Shown here one piece after another: positions 35,101 to 50,100 of a stretch of 64,000 bases of DNA. The DNA comes from Capitella teleta (lineage: Eukaryota; Annelida; Polychaeta; Capitellidae): the NCBI GenBank assembly GCA_000328365.1, contig KB309592.1:27764-91763 (forward strand). The letters are read 5' to 3'. The notes under the pieces were generated by a model that did not search any database, was not told the origin of the DNA, and saw only the letters and a list, made by a program, of their open reading frames with translations. The first letter of the stretch is position 1. Every line of letters begins with the position of its first letter. A program made the translations under genes and the position numbers.

Positions 35101-38100
35101 CTTGTCCCGTGGGATATAAATGCCCAGTGCCAGGAGGAAGCCCTGAAAGGTGCACAGACGGATCATATCAGGATACCGAAGGCGAGGCCACATGCAAAGA
35201 ATGTCCAGCGGGAAGCAGTTGCCCCACTAAAGATGGCGCCCCACAAGCTTGCTCTGCTGGCTTTTATAGTTTGGCAGGAGATGACGCTTGCCGAGTAAGA
35301 TTACCCTAGGACAGTCCTCCTGTAATGAATGTTTATATCGTATTTAATAAAGGCTTGCCCTGATGGATACTACAGTGCAGGAGGGGCTGCGCTTTGTACG
35401 CAATGCCCAGCTGGTGTAGAATGTGTAGGAGGCGCTAACAGCAATTGCAATGCTGGGTTCTACAGCAGAGTTGGAGAAACTGCATGTACAGCATGTGCAG
35501 CTGGTACAGATATGGTAGACTGAGTTAATCTGCATTATCAATGTATTTCTCTCAGGGACATACAGCGGTGCAGCAGCTGATGAGTGTACTCTATGCCCAG
35601 CGGGATCATCTTGCCATGACCCAACAGCTTCACCTAGTGCCTGTACCAATGGATATTACAGCTTAGGAGGAGTGGTTAGTTCTCATTAAAATTCTTATTG
35701 GTTGGCTTTATTTTACCTTCAATAGGTGCAAGCGTGTACCCCGTGTCCAGCTGGGTATTCATGCCCAAATTTGGATTCTGCCCCAGTGCCTTGCGCTTCA
35801 GGGAAGTATTCACCTGGCTTGCTCCAAACTTGCACAGACTGTCCTGCTGATCACAGTTGTCTAAATCCGGCTGATGCACCTGTGAATTGTGATGATGGCT
35901 ATTTCAGTGCTTTGGTTAGGATGATCAATCAGTGTCGTCTTCGATTCTATGACTTTCTTCTGATAGGGAGCAGCAATGTGCTCAATATGTCCGGCTGGTT
36001 ATTCTTGTAGCGGAGGGTCAAGTAGCCTTTGCTCAAGTGGAGAATACAGTTTAGAAGGCAATGATACATGCATAAGTTGTCCTGTTGGGTATGCCTGCCC
36101 CAATGTAGGTCTTGCTCCTCTTGCATGCACGGATGGCCAGCATACAAATGCTCTTGGAGGACAGACTTTGTGTACTGACTGTGCAGCGGGAAAATACTGC
36201 ATGGATCCGAGGTATTGTATGAATGAATTTTCGAAGCTCATGATATAATTATTTGAATTTAAGGAGTGCACCACAATCCTGTGTTGATGGTACCTACTCA
36301 TTGGCCAAAGCAACCACATGCAAAGATTGTCCAAAGGGTTACGAATGCCCAGGGCAGGACCGTAAAGTTGCATGCATCCTTGGTTATTATGCAGTTGAAG
36401 GCAATGGAACATGCTATGCCTGCAAAGCAGGTTATGCTTGTCCATCGACTAAGGATCCTGACCGCAGTTATCAGTGTCCTTCTGGTAAGAAAACACATTG
36501 ATATATACTTTATATAAAATGCATCATCAATCATAGGCACCTATGCTGCTGAAGGATCTTATTCTTGTATGCAATGTATGCCAGGACAATACTGCCCAAG
36601 CACAACATCAAACACTGCAACAGATTGTCCTTTGGGCACTGTTTCCTATGGAGGTCAAGCAGAATGCATTGCATGCTCAGCTGGATGGATGTGTCCAGAA
36701 ACGAATGGCAACAACATGGCGCAATGCTTTCCTGGGACATATTCTCTGGCTAACTCAACTGAGTGCACCAACTGCCTTGCTGGGAAGGCCTGTCCATACA
36801 CAGACTCGGATTATGAAGTCACTTGTGCTGCTGGCACCTACTCTTTGGGACTGCAAACCGAATGCACTGTCTGCCCACCAGGCAAAGAATGTCCATCAAC
36901 GACAGCAAGTACAGCAACATCGTGCACAGCAGGGTTTTATTCTGAGGGTGGAAGAGATACATGCGTGGAATGTACCGCAGGATATGCCTGTCCGGACATC
37001 TACTCTGATTACATGATACGCTGTAAGGAAGGGTCATACTCAGAAGCAGGAGCAATAATTTGTGTGGATTGTGAGCCTGGTACTGAGTGTCCAAACTTTA
37101 ATGCTCCTGGAACAGCATGCACCACTGGGTATTACAGTCTTGGTCGCCAGACAGCGTGTACCCCCTGCCCAATTGGTCACTACTGTACTGCAGCAGACCA
37201 AGCACCCACTCTATGTGCAGAAGGCACGTATACCGCTATCAGTGCCCAAGATGCTTGTCTTGATTGTAATCCAGGATATTCTTGCCCCGAGGGAAGTATC
37301 AGCGCATCCCCTCCAAAAGCAAAATGTCCAAAAGGTTATTACTGTCCAGATGGTACTCAGACTCTTGAATGTCCTGCTGGAACTTACGGCAACATGACTG
37401 GAGCAACCTCTGAACTCCAGGGATGCCAACCTTGCCCTCAGAGTTTCTACTGCCCGGTGGCTACTGTTGGATATCCAAGTAACAGCCTGCTTTGCCCACG
37501 AGGATATTATTGCCCAGAAAGCACCGAATCTTTCAAACAATACCCTTGTCCAGCTGGCAAGTACAATGAAAGACTTGGTGCAGTTGCAGACACAGAATGT
37601 AAAGATTGTTGGGCAGGACGATTTTGTCCTGCAGGTACCGACCATCCTGGATCAGAAAGCTTGCAATGTCCTCGTGGTCACTATTGTGCACAAGCTGCAC
37701 CAGAACCTACTGCTTGCCCTGCCGGAACCTTCACTGAAGAGGAGGGAGCTATGAGCATCCAGCAATGCAAGAATTGCCTAGTTGGTCACTACTGTGATGA
37801 AGGCACCCCCACTCCTACTCCCTGTTCACCAGGAACTTTTAATGAAATGAATGGTGGAAATTCGTCTGAATATTGTGCACCTTGCACTGCAGGAAAAGCA
37901 TGCACAGAACATGGATTAGCTGAACCAAATTATCCTTGCGCACCAGGCTATTACTGTCCTGGAGGCAATTATCGCCCAAACCAAACAGAATACGCTTGCC
38001 CACCTGGAACGTACACAGACTATCACAATCTAACAGCTGTTGAGCAGTGCCAGGAGTGTCCTGAAACTTGGGCTTGTCTCATTGGAACGGGAGGAGTGCA

Positions 38101-41100
38101 GAAGCCCCCGGTTGCTTGTGGTCCTGGACACTACTGTCCTGCTGGGACTGGATCCCAAACACAGTTCCCTTGTGCAGCTGGTTCATGGACCAACAAGACG
38201 AATTTGAAAGAACAAGCTGAGTGTGAGCAATGTCCCAGGGGATGGTACTGTTTGCAGGGTTCTGTGGCTCCTACAGGTGATTGCTTCACTGGACACTGGT
38301 GTCCGCTGGGTGAGTGCCACTCAATTGGGTGATTGAATATATTTGTAACAATATCATGCTTTATTTAGGAACTGCATATGGCAATCAATACCCATGTCAT
38401 GCTGGGTCTTACAATAACATTACTGGAATAGATGCCTGGGAGCAATGTGTGGATTGTCCAGAGGGATATTACTGCCCAGAAGCATCTGTTGTTCCAACAG
38501 AATGTCCTGCGTGAGTTCACTTTTCATGACAATTGTTAGTGAATATTTCATAACTTGCTTCTTCCACAGTGGCTTCTTTAATGAAGAAATCAAGGGAGAA
38601 AATCTCACGTCTTGTGCAGACTGCACGGCTGGTTACTATTGCCCACAAATTGCATGGGTTGAACCTTTGCCGTGTGAGAAAGGGAATTATTCCAGAACAG
38701 GAGCTATCAAGTGCACCACTTGTGAGCAAGGTCACTATTGTAACGAAAATGCGACCAGCTACGACCGTATGTGGAATGTCCTTATTTGTCCTGCTGGAAC
38801 TGAGTGTCCTTATGGAATGACGAGAGCTCCAGATCTTGTTCAAGACCGATGCCGCAAAGGTCATTACTGTCCTCGAGGAGATATAAGTCCTTGTCCAGTC
38901 CCTTGTCCAAATGGAACATTCAATGAAATCTATGGGTTGATGCAGGTTTCAGAATGTCAGCAGTGTACTCCTGGGGAATATTGTATTCCTGAGGGGCTTG
39001 AGGCACCAGCAGGGCCGTGTTCAGGTGGATACTATTGTCCTTTGGGTACTGGTGAACCATACAGCTATCCATGTCCTGTTGGTTTCTACAGAAACTCATC
39101 TGCCCGGGAGTCATTCCAGGACTGTGCTGAGTGTACATCAGGTTATTATTGTGATGTTGAAGGTCTTGCCATCCCTAAAGATTGCCCAGCTGGGTATTTC
39201 TGTGTGGCTGGTAGCACCTTCCCACAGCCATGTCCTCTTGGCACGTATACTAACTCAACCAACTTAAGAAGAGACACAGACTGCACTCCATGTCCTGGAG
39301 GATACTACTGTGATGGTATTGGTCTTACTTCTCCAACTGATGTATGTGATGCTGGGTTCTTCTGTCGAGAGATGGCTTACACTTCTGCTCCTCCTGAAAG
39401 TGCTGTTGGTGGTGTGTGCCCCATTGGTGGTTATTGTCCTCCGGGTACTGCATATCCGGAAGCATGTGACCCTGGATACTACAGCGCATCTGCCGGAGCC
39501 AAGACACAGTACGACTGTGTACCATGTGATCCAGGCAATTTCTGTCCAGGGTCTAGTAGCTCTGGTGCTTACCAACAATGTGCAGCTGGGTATTATTGTA
39601 CTGGAGGTGCCTCTGTTCCAACACAGCATGATACCCCTGTTGGTCATTACTCAGCAGCAGGTGCCTTTAAACCAGAAGCCTGTCCTCGGGCAACGTATCA
39701 GAATGCAGTTAGATCATCATCATGTGAGATTTGTCCACAAGGATATTACTGTAATGGTACTGGCACTGTCGATCCTGTAATCTGTCCAACTGGAAATTAC
39801 TGTCCAAAACCATCAGAACAGCCTACACCATGTCCTCGTGGTACATCCCTCAACACAGTTGGTCGATATGAAGAGGCTCATTGTGATCCATGCACTGAGG
39901 GTTATGCATGTGAATCGGTTGGTCTGAGCGTACCTGTGACTCTGTGCTCTGCTGGCTATTATTGCCTCGCTGGTTCTAATACCTCCACTCCTGTTGACAT
40001 GCCATTCGGAGATGTATGTCCTCCTGGCTATTACTGTGAGGAAGGAACTGGAAATTATATCACGAATCCCTGCCTGAATGGCACATACAGCAACAGTACT
40101 GCTCTCTCCTCTTCATCAATGTGTTTGGACTGTGACCCTGGTTTAGTGTGTGCTGGATTGGCTTTACTTGAGCCGAATAAAATTTGCTCTGCTGGCTACT
40201 TCTGTCGAGGTGGGGCTTTCACCGACAAACCTGAAGATGGTGGTGTAACCGGAAACCCTTGTCCTGTGGGCCACTACTGCCCACCACAAACTGGTGATTA
40301 AACTAATCTCACTATCATTATCTGCCTATAACATTTTTTTACTTCAATTCAATAGGTGAGCCATTGCAATGCCCACCAGGAACATTCCAGAATGCTACTG
40401 GAACTGACTTTTGCATGGACTGCCCAGCTGGGTACTACTGCACAGATGGAGAAATTCCTCTACTTTGCTCAAGAGGACGTTATTGTCCTGGAAATACAAC
40501 GATTGATCAGCCTCCATGCCCTAGGGGTAGCTACAATCCAGATCTTGGTGAGTAATTTTAGGGTATAATTATAGCCTATTGTACTAATTGTTTTGGTACC
40601 TATAGGAATGAGATATGAAGAAGACTGCTTGCCTTGTGCCGGGGGCTTTGCTTGTACTAAAATGGGAGCTATCAATTTTGACTACAGCACAAACAGTACT
40701 GGAACCGTTCCATGCCAGAGTGGATACTATTGCAAGTCGGGTAGGCCGATATCACACTTTGAAACTATTTCTCTCTGTTCTAATGAATGTTCAATTAGGT
40801 GTGAATACCAGTACACCGACTTCAGACACCACAAGTGGAATAGGAGGGCCTTGTCCAGCTGGATACTATTGTCCTCAGCAAACAGAAGACCCTATCCCTT
40901 GCCCCAATAGCACTTACAGGTACTCATTTATTATGGGATAATACTAAACGGGTAGATATATGGATTCCTATGTGTAGAGATACCACAATGGGAATATCAG
41001 TGTATGATTGCATCGATTGTTCTTCTGGACAATACTGCGGGTCTACGAATTTAACCTCACCCACTGGAGATTGTGACCCAGGCTTCTTTTGCTTGCGTGG

Positions 41101-44100
41101 TAATGCAGTTTCTGATCCAACAGGTATGTGTCTGTTAATCTGCTCTTAAATACACCAATGTTAATAATTTCAAAGGAGATGATCCTAATATTGGAGGGCC
41201 ATGTCCCATAAGCCACTACTGTCCAGCAGGGACATCATATCCACTGGCATGCCTTGCTGGAACGTACAATAATCTAACTGGACAAGCAAATTGTTCAGAA
41301 TGCCCAACTGGTTACTACTGCCCAGACAACTCAACTACTTTCGAAATCTTTCCCTGCCCTGAGGGCTATGTATGTCCCCCCGGTACTGAGTATGCCACCC
41401 AGTATCCATGTCCTTTGGGAACATACCGTAATGCGAGTATGGGTCAATCCCTCTCTGATTGCTATGTATGTCCTGGGGGGTTATACTGTGGCACTGAGGG
41501 TTTGAATAGACCAACTGCAGAGTGTGACCAAGGTAAATTCTTTATCATCTGCATAATACTATTGAAGACTGACTTCGCACTCTGTCTCGATAGGCTACTT
41601 CTGTATACGAGGGGCATATGTGGCAAATCCAGAAGATTTCAACAATTTCACATATGGAGATTGTTTGTGTCCAGCAAATACAACTGGGGGTCAGTGTCGC
41701 CCTGGTTACTACTGTCCGGCTGGGTCCATTGAACCTATTGCATGTGAACAAGGGAAGTATTGTGAAACACCAGGTTGGTGCATGAATGAGTTCACCTTAG
41801 ACACTCTGCTATGTATTTTCATACCAGGATTGCATACATGGACTGGGGATTGTGATGCGGGTTTTTTCTGTGACAGAGGAGCCAAGGTATCTAACCCAAC
41901 CGATGGAGTTACAGGAGGCTGGTGCCCGGAGGGGCGATATTGTGGTAAATGTATGACTCACATGAGATATAAGTTCTAAAAATGTGTTTTTTTCTTCTTC
42001 TTCAGAACTCGGAACAGCAGTTCCACAACCAAGGTGTCCTCCAGGCACATTTTCCAATCTCACTGGTTTAAGCTCAGTTGATGAGTGTACAGACTGCACT
42101 CAAGGTTTCTACTGCCAGACTGATGGTTTGGTGGAACCGACAGGACCATGCTCTGAAGGTGGGACTAGCTGGCATTAAGTTTTTGGAATCATGGTCATGA
42201 ATCTCACATGATTTACAGGGTTCTATTGCCCACCTGGGCAAAACAGCAGCACGCCATTTCCATGTTTTCCTGGCCATCGCTGTCCTGAAGGAAGCTTTAA
42301 CATGACTGAGTGTGAAGGAGGTACTTACCAGGATGAGCAGGGACAGGGAACATGCAAGCCATGTGTTGCTGGTATAGTATATACATTGATGACAGCAGCA
42401 TATGGACACTAATCCCTAATTTGCAGGCTATTACTGTGATTTCAGTGATGCTCCGATATCAGACTACACTTCGTACATTTGCCCGGTAGGGTACTTCTGT
42501 CCAAATGGCACAAAATGGGCCACACAATATGGATGTCCTGCCGGCACTTACAACCCTAGTACTCAATTGGAGCATGTAGATCAGTGTACACAATGCGATG
42601 CTGGAAAGTACTGCACAGGTGTAGGAAAACAGACGACTACTGCTAATTGTGACGAGGGATACTGGTGCATCACTGGAGCCAGTACTGCTACCCCAACTAA
42701 TGGTGTCACAGGAGAGCTATGTCCCGAAGGTCACTACTGCCCCAGTGGAGCCCCTGTCCCATTACCATGTCCTTTGGGAACATGGTCTAATATGACAGGT
42801 TTGGCCGCCGATTCTGAGTGTTTGCCATGCAGTGGTGGATTTTATTGTAATGGAACTGGTTTAACTGAGCCTTCCGGGATGTGTGCTGAGCGATACTATT
42901 GTATCAGTAGTGCTACAACCGCTACCCCTACTGATGGCATATCTGGTGATGTTTGCACTGCTGCTCATTATTGTCCTGAAGGAACAACAGACCCACTTCC
43001 TTGCAGTCCAGGCACTTACATGTTCAACTCCCACGCAGCAGCCTGCGACGCATGCCCTAGTGGATACTTCTGCATCACTGGATCCACACCAGAACATTGC
43101 CCTGCAGGATATTATTGCCCAGAAGGCAGTGGTTTTGTATGGGAATCCTGTCCGACCGGCACTTTTAGTTACACTACTGGTTTGTCCAATGAGACTGAAT
43201 GCACTCCTTGTTCGGCTGGATATTATTGTTCCGTGAAGAATGGCACATCTGAAACTGGTATTTGTGACCCTGGATATTACTGTGCAAGTGGTTCTGACAC
43301 TCCAACTCCTGATGGACTCACTAATAAGGGAAATGCAGGGCCTTGCACACAAGGCCACTTCTGTCCTCAAAACAGCTCGACCCCGACACCCTGCCCTCGT
43401 GGCAGATACAGTAATCTCACTTACCTCGAATCTTATGCTGAGTGTGAGCTGTGTGATTATGGCATGTACTGTGGAGTAGAGGGCTTAACAGAGCCGTCTG
43501 GAGAATGTTGGGCTGGCTTTTATTGCCTCAGAGGGGCTGAATCTCCCAACAGCCCAATTGAGGACTCTACAGGAGGTCCTTGCTATGCAGGTCATTACTG
43601 TACCAATGGAACATCATATCCACTAGGCTGCAAGGCAGGGACATACAACCCAACTACAGGGCGTTCAGCATGTACGGAATGCCCTGCAAACTATTTCTGC
43701 CCAGAAAACTCTACTCACTACTCATCAAATCCTTGTATCACTGGACATTATTGTCCTCTTGGTACAGGATCTCCAACCGAATACCCATGTGATAAAGGAT
43801 ACTATAACAATTACACTGGAAAGGGCTCTATTGTTGACTGTGTTCCTTGTGAACCTGGTATGTACTGTGCTACTTCAGGGCTGACATACCCCACTGGATT
43901 TTGCGCCTCTGGCTGGTACTGCGCAAGAGCGGCATGGTCTGACCAACCGACGGATGATGGTAACTTCACTGTTAGTGACACATGCTTTTGTAGTGAGTTC
44001 AACAGCACAGGAGGGAAATGTCAGGCTGGAGAGATCTGCCCTGTAGGATCAAGCCAGGCTCTACCTTGCCCTGCTGGTGAGCTATCTTTACACCAATATT

Positions 44101-47100
44101 TTTTCTATAAATTCAACACTGCTCCTTGTTCCAGGCTATTACTGTGAGACAGATGGCTTAGGCAATGCCACTGGTCGCTGTAGTGAAGCCTACTACTGTA
44201 CATCACGGGCAAGTCGGGCAGACCCTCAGGAAGATGCTACCGGAGGCCTGTGTCCCATGGGTCACTATTGCGTAGAGGGCACAGGCGTTCCAGCAGCATG
44301 TGCTCCTGGGTTTTACTCAGACTCAATTGGGAATATTGCTATTGGAGATTGCAAAGCATGCCCGGCAGGTAATTGAAGCGTTATTTGCCTTAGCCCTTGG
44401 TATTCAGTTCCTTCATAACACAGGGTCATACTGTGCCGAGTATGGCATGTTCAACTCAAGTGGACCTTGTGGTGGAGGTTACTACTGTCCAGAAGGACAA
44501 GCCTCTGCTACTCCATCCAGCTACATCTGCACCCCAGGGCACTATTGCCCTGAGGGTAGCATCACAATGCAAACATGTGAACCTGGATTTTACCAAGATG
44601 AATTTGGAAAGGTACACTGGGTATTACACTAAGTCAACTAAAACTGACCTGTACTAATGGATAACCTGAACAAGGGCACCATTGCATGAAGACTGTAAAC
44701 TTATCTGATCTATGAATTATGGGGAAATAGTATAACAAGGGATACTAGAATAATTCACATGCAATGGTTCTTTGTTTACAACTCGACACTCATACAAATG
44801 TATTAATCAATTTATATCCTGGAGACTTGAAGGATCAGTCAATTGATAGAATGTTAATTTTGTGTGTGTTCATATTGTGTTCTTACAGACATTATTTTAA
44901 TTTTAATGTCTTAACAAGGGAATCTGCTGTGAGTTCTCACATTAACCATTTCATTCTCCTCCATTATTCTATCAGGTTTCTTGCACCACTCTTTCTTGTA
45001 TAATGCAACATTTCTGATTGGAGTGTTATCTTGTGTATCTGAGTGGTATTTTTCATGTATGTGCGTGACACATATTGTAAAACGACATTGAACCATTTTC
45101 AAAACTATTGTTGATACAGTAAAACATCAATGTGTCGAACATCCGTCCCTCAAATGTCTCTCTGTGTCGAAGTTTTTTTCGAAGTCCCGACGATTTTCCT
45201 ATATTTGACTATTAGCATTAACATTCGTCCCTCGAACGTCTCATTCTCGAATATGTCCCTGTGTCGAAGTGTTTTCTATATCCCCGCGACATATTTTTGA
45301 TCTATAGGTCGAAGTCGAAAAATTCTGTAAGCATGTTTCTCAGTTTGATTACTTCAAAGAGGGTTATAAGCAGTTGTTTATAAAGCATCAAAATATCCCT
45401 GCCCTCACAAAGCAGCCGGCAGCCTTAATCTCTCCTGTGTTTATGCCGCGACCAAAGCGAGGCTGACTCCAAAGATCAAAGGACTGTGGATCTCAACTAA
45501 GGCATTATTGTTGGTGTGCTTGTGACCATCTTTAATGAATTGCCGACAAAAGACAGCGCGCGGATTCAGAAAAGACAGCTGGAATTAATTAATGAAATCT
45601 ATTATGAACTTTATGACAACTTTAATATCAAGCATGTAACAATAATATCAAAGATGTTTGTTTAGTGCTCCACGAGAAACAGTATAAACTTAGCGACCAC
45701 CAGTCTTCAGCATCATTAGTTCATCATGCAGCATCGCTATGGCTACAAAACGCAAGCTCGATGTGAAAAACTTGAGAACATGAAAGCTACAACCTTCTGT
45801 GATTTTTTTTTTCAAGACTATCTTCAACTTTTAACATTACTTTTTTTATTTATATTTGTTAATTAAAAATCTTTATGATATGATCATAGCCTGTCATAGT
45901 TTATAAGTGCATAACGCATATCGTCAATTATAATGTCAGAACACAGTTTAAAATCATAATGGTCATATCATAACGGCCTCAATCTGTACGTCAAAGTATC
46001 CCTAAGTCTAAGTATTTTAGCTAACCCCACGAACTTCGACACATCGAGGTTTTACTGTAATAATATTTTCACCATATGTCTGACAAATATAGTGTTTGAG
46101 TTCTACATGGATCGTTTGTCTTCCAGGAACAATGCAAGGTCTGTTTTGAGGGTTATTACTGTGACTCCACCATCCAAAACAACACGTTCTGTGCCCATGG
46201 AGTGTCAAATCCAACACCTTGCCCCAGTGGTTCGTTCTGCCCCAATGGAACACGTTATGCCACAGAATACCTCTGTCCAAATGGAACCTTTTCTGACGCC
46301 CCACTTCTGAAGGATGCCTCTGAATGCACACAATGTCCTGGGGGTCAATACTGTGGCCAAGAGGGCTTGACCTCTCCCTCTGGACAGTGCCATGCTGGTT
46401 TCTATTGCACAGGAGGATCGTCTACACCGACTCCCACTGATGGCATCGCTGGTGATATTTGCCCCCTGGGTGCATTCTGTCCGATTGGATCAAATCAGAC
46501 TATGCTCTGTCCACCTGGAAAGTTTGGATCTTCAGAAGGTACAAAGGCACATTGCAAAATGTACTAAATTGAGTTTCATTTATTTCTCAGGATTGAAGTA
46601 TTTGTCTGAATGCACTGACTGTACCCCAGGGTACTACTGCCAGGGGTATGGAAACCAAGAACCAAATGGAAACTGCTCAGCTCGCTATTACTGCTCAGGC
46701 AATGCCAGCAGCTCAACACCCACAGATGGCATCACTGGTGATGAATGTCCTATTGGTCACTATTGTCCAGCTGGCACTCCCAATCCTATTCAGTGTATTG
46801 CCGGAACATACACTGATACAAAGTTGAATGATGTTTGTATTCACTGCACGCCTGGCCATTATTGCACGGATGGAATCACACCCAGGGACTGTCCATCAGG
46901 TTACTATTGTCCTGAAGGCACTGGCTTTGTATGGGAGCCATGCCCTACTGGCACCTACAACCCTGGAGTTGGACTATCAAACATAACACAATGTACACAA
47001 TGCGACCCTGGATTTTTTTGCGATCAAGTCAATGCAAGTACCTATTCAGGACCATGCGATCCTGGGTACTATTGCATAAGTGGTTCGAATTCCATCAAAC

Positions 47101-50100
47101 CGTCACCCAGTAGCACAGGTGATGCTGGGGTGTGCCCTGAAGGACACTGGTGTCCACAGCAGACTGGGGAGCCTAATGAATGTCCGAGTGGAACCTTCAA
47201 TAATCGTACAGGGGTCACTAACCTTGGAGATTGCCAGGATTGTCTTCCTGGATACTATTGTGATGTTCCTGGGCTTAGTTATCCCTCAGGTCTCTGTCAG
47301 CCAGGGTTCTATTGCAATTTGGCTTCCAATAGTTCAAATCCAGCCACTGTATCCAGTACTGGAGGTCCATGTCCTTCAGGAACATTCTGTACTGAAGGGT
47401 CAAGCGCAGCAACAGATTGCCCAGCTGGAACTTACAATCCGAGCAGTATGCAATCAAACTGCACAGACTGTCCAGCTGGGTATTATTGCACTGTTAGGGT
47501 ATCGAGTACGACAGATTGCCCCAAGGGATATTATTGTCCAATGAAAACAGAATTTGCAAAGCAGTATCCATGTAGTAATGGAACTTTCAACAATGTAACT
47601 AACAGTCAGGACATTAATGCTTGTGCAATGTGCTTACCAGGCCATTATTGCCCACATGAAGGAATGCCAGAGCCCGCTGGACTGTGCGCTCCAGGATGGT
47701 ACTGCACCTACGGATCTTGGGCTTACAAGCCTACTAACCTCGGTGATGATCAAAGAAACACATGTGCGTGTCCTAACCAAACAATAGGTGGGATGTGCTA
47801 TGCTGGTACCTATTGCCCTCAAGGAGCTAATGCCCCAGTGCCTTGCGATTCAGGCAAATATTGCCAGACAGATGAGCTGAGCATGCCAAGTGGAGACTGT
47901 CTTGCAGGGTACTACTGTAATGGTAGCACAATTCTTCCTGATCCAGTTAATGAAACCACTGGAGATATTTGTCCAAAGGGTCATTACTGTCCTACAGGAA
48001 GTCCTTATCCAGAGTCTTGTTGGCCAGGTACCTTCAGCGATCGGTTTGCCAATGAGAATGAAACCAATTGTGAGCCGTGTACTGCTGGGATGTATTGTCC
48101 TGGCTATGGTCGTGACTTACCAGCTGGTAGCTGTGATGAAGGTTGGTTCTGTCCAGCTGGGCAAACTGTTGCTCAGCCTCCAGGAAATCAGTGCTTAGCC
48201 GGACATAGGTGCCCAGTTGGCGCCCCTGTGCAAACAGCCTGTCTTTCAGGCACATATCAGCCCAACGTACAGCAAGGGGAATGTCTTGAATGTCCAGCTG
48301 GAATGTACTGTGACCAGAATGAAGCAATTGCTGAGTCGCAAAGTGGATATAATTCGTCGTCCCATGGTGTAGTTACTCCAAAGGCTTGTCTAGCAGGTTT
48401 TTACTGTCCAAATGGTACACAGACTGCTCGTCAATTCCCATGTCCAGTTGGAACGTATAGCAATACTACAAATATTGAAAGTGAAGCCGAATGTCGACTT
48501 TGTCCTGAGGGGCATTATTGTGAAGCTGAGAACATCACTGAACCAACAGGCCCTTGTTCGCCAGGGTTTTATTGTGTGCTGGGTGCATCTGATCCATCGC
48601 CATCTGTCGTTACTAGTACTGGAGGACCATGTCATCAGGGTACATGGTGTGAGCAAGGATGGTCATGGCCTACCCCCTGTCCAAAAGGAACCTTTGGTAG
48701 CAGTGCTAATCTCCAAGCTGAAGCAGAGTGCACAATTTGTCCTCCTGGAGAATTCTGTTCAAGCCCAGGTTTGGCTGCCCCCAATGGATCCTGTTTGGCT
48801 GGATACTATTGCAACAATGGGTCTAAGGAAGAAAACCCTGTTAACAAAATGTATGGAGATGAATGTCCGGTTGGTGCATTTTGTCCTGAGCACAGCTATA
48901 AGCCAACACTCTGTCCAAGTGGCACATACCAGCCATACACCCGCATGACCAATGACTTGGTATGCAAGCCCTGCTTGCCTGGCTATTACTGCGCAATTCC
49001 AGGACAGCATAACGTTACTGGTGAATGCCATGCTGGATACTACTGCACGGGTGGAGCCAGTTCTCCATCACCCAATGACACCACCACAGGAGCTATTTGT
49101 CCTGCTGGGTCTTATTGCCCACAAGGCTCCCACATTAATCTTCATTGTGCAAATGGAACATACACTAACCACTCTGGTGCAAGCGTATGCTATGACTGCC
49201 CTGAAGGTTACTACTGTGTTGATAGAGACAGAGCTGCATTATGTCCCACTGGATATTACTGCCCTTTGAATACTGGAGCAGACTTGCAGCCATGTCCCCC
49301 CGGTACATACAATCCCATCAAAGGCATCAGAAATGTCACAGAATGTACACTGTGTGATGGTGGTACCTACTGCTTGACACAAGGACTTAGCTCTCCATCT
49401 GGTAACTGCACAGAAGGATATTACTGTTCTTCAGGTAAGCTGCATTGATATTTTGGTTATGCAAAATATGTACATGTAAAACCTTAAAAATCCCAGGTGT
49501 GGACACTGCCACTCCCAGTGGTTCCAATACAGGAACAGGAGATGTCTGTCCAGTTGGTCACTTCTGCCCCACAGGGACAACAAATCCGATCCGTTGTGAA
49601 CCAGGGTCATATAGGTAAGGTGTCGGGTATTCTTGTGTGCATTAATTTACTCTTGATTTTCAGTGAGGTGACAACCAAAGCACTTTGTGACGATTGTCCA
49701 CCTGGATACTACTGCCTTGAGGGCTCTGATAACTACGACACTCAAGTGTGCCCTGAAGGATACTACTGTCCCTTAAGCACTCGACATGCTTATGAATTCC
49801 CCTGCCCTAAAGGCTCATACAATCCTGTCAATGGATCTGATGCTCTTGAGGACTGCCTGTATTGTCCACCTGGGCAATACTGTGAATGTGAGTTCATTCC
49901 CTCAATAAGATATACATTTTCACATTATGAATCATCCAGATGATGGAATGAGTCAACCAAGTGGTGATTGCAGTCAAGGGTGGTACTGTACTGGAGCTTC
50001 ATTGATGTCCATGCCAACAGTACCCGACAATGCTACTGACCTTGCTGAATGTTCTTGTCCTGATGGTAACTACATGGGAGGAAGATGTTGGCCTGGAACT

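Noticed and set aside
36537-49434. Giant gene as bacterial or viral contamination because of the long intronless exons
   Set aside because: The long exons are bordered by normal short introns in matching phase and encode the same repeat units as the intron-rich part.
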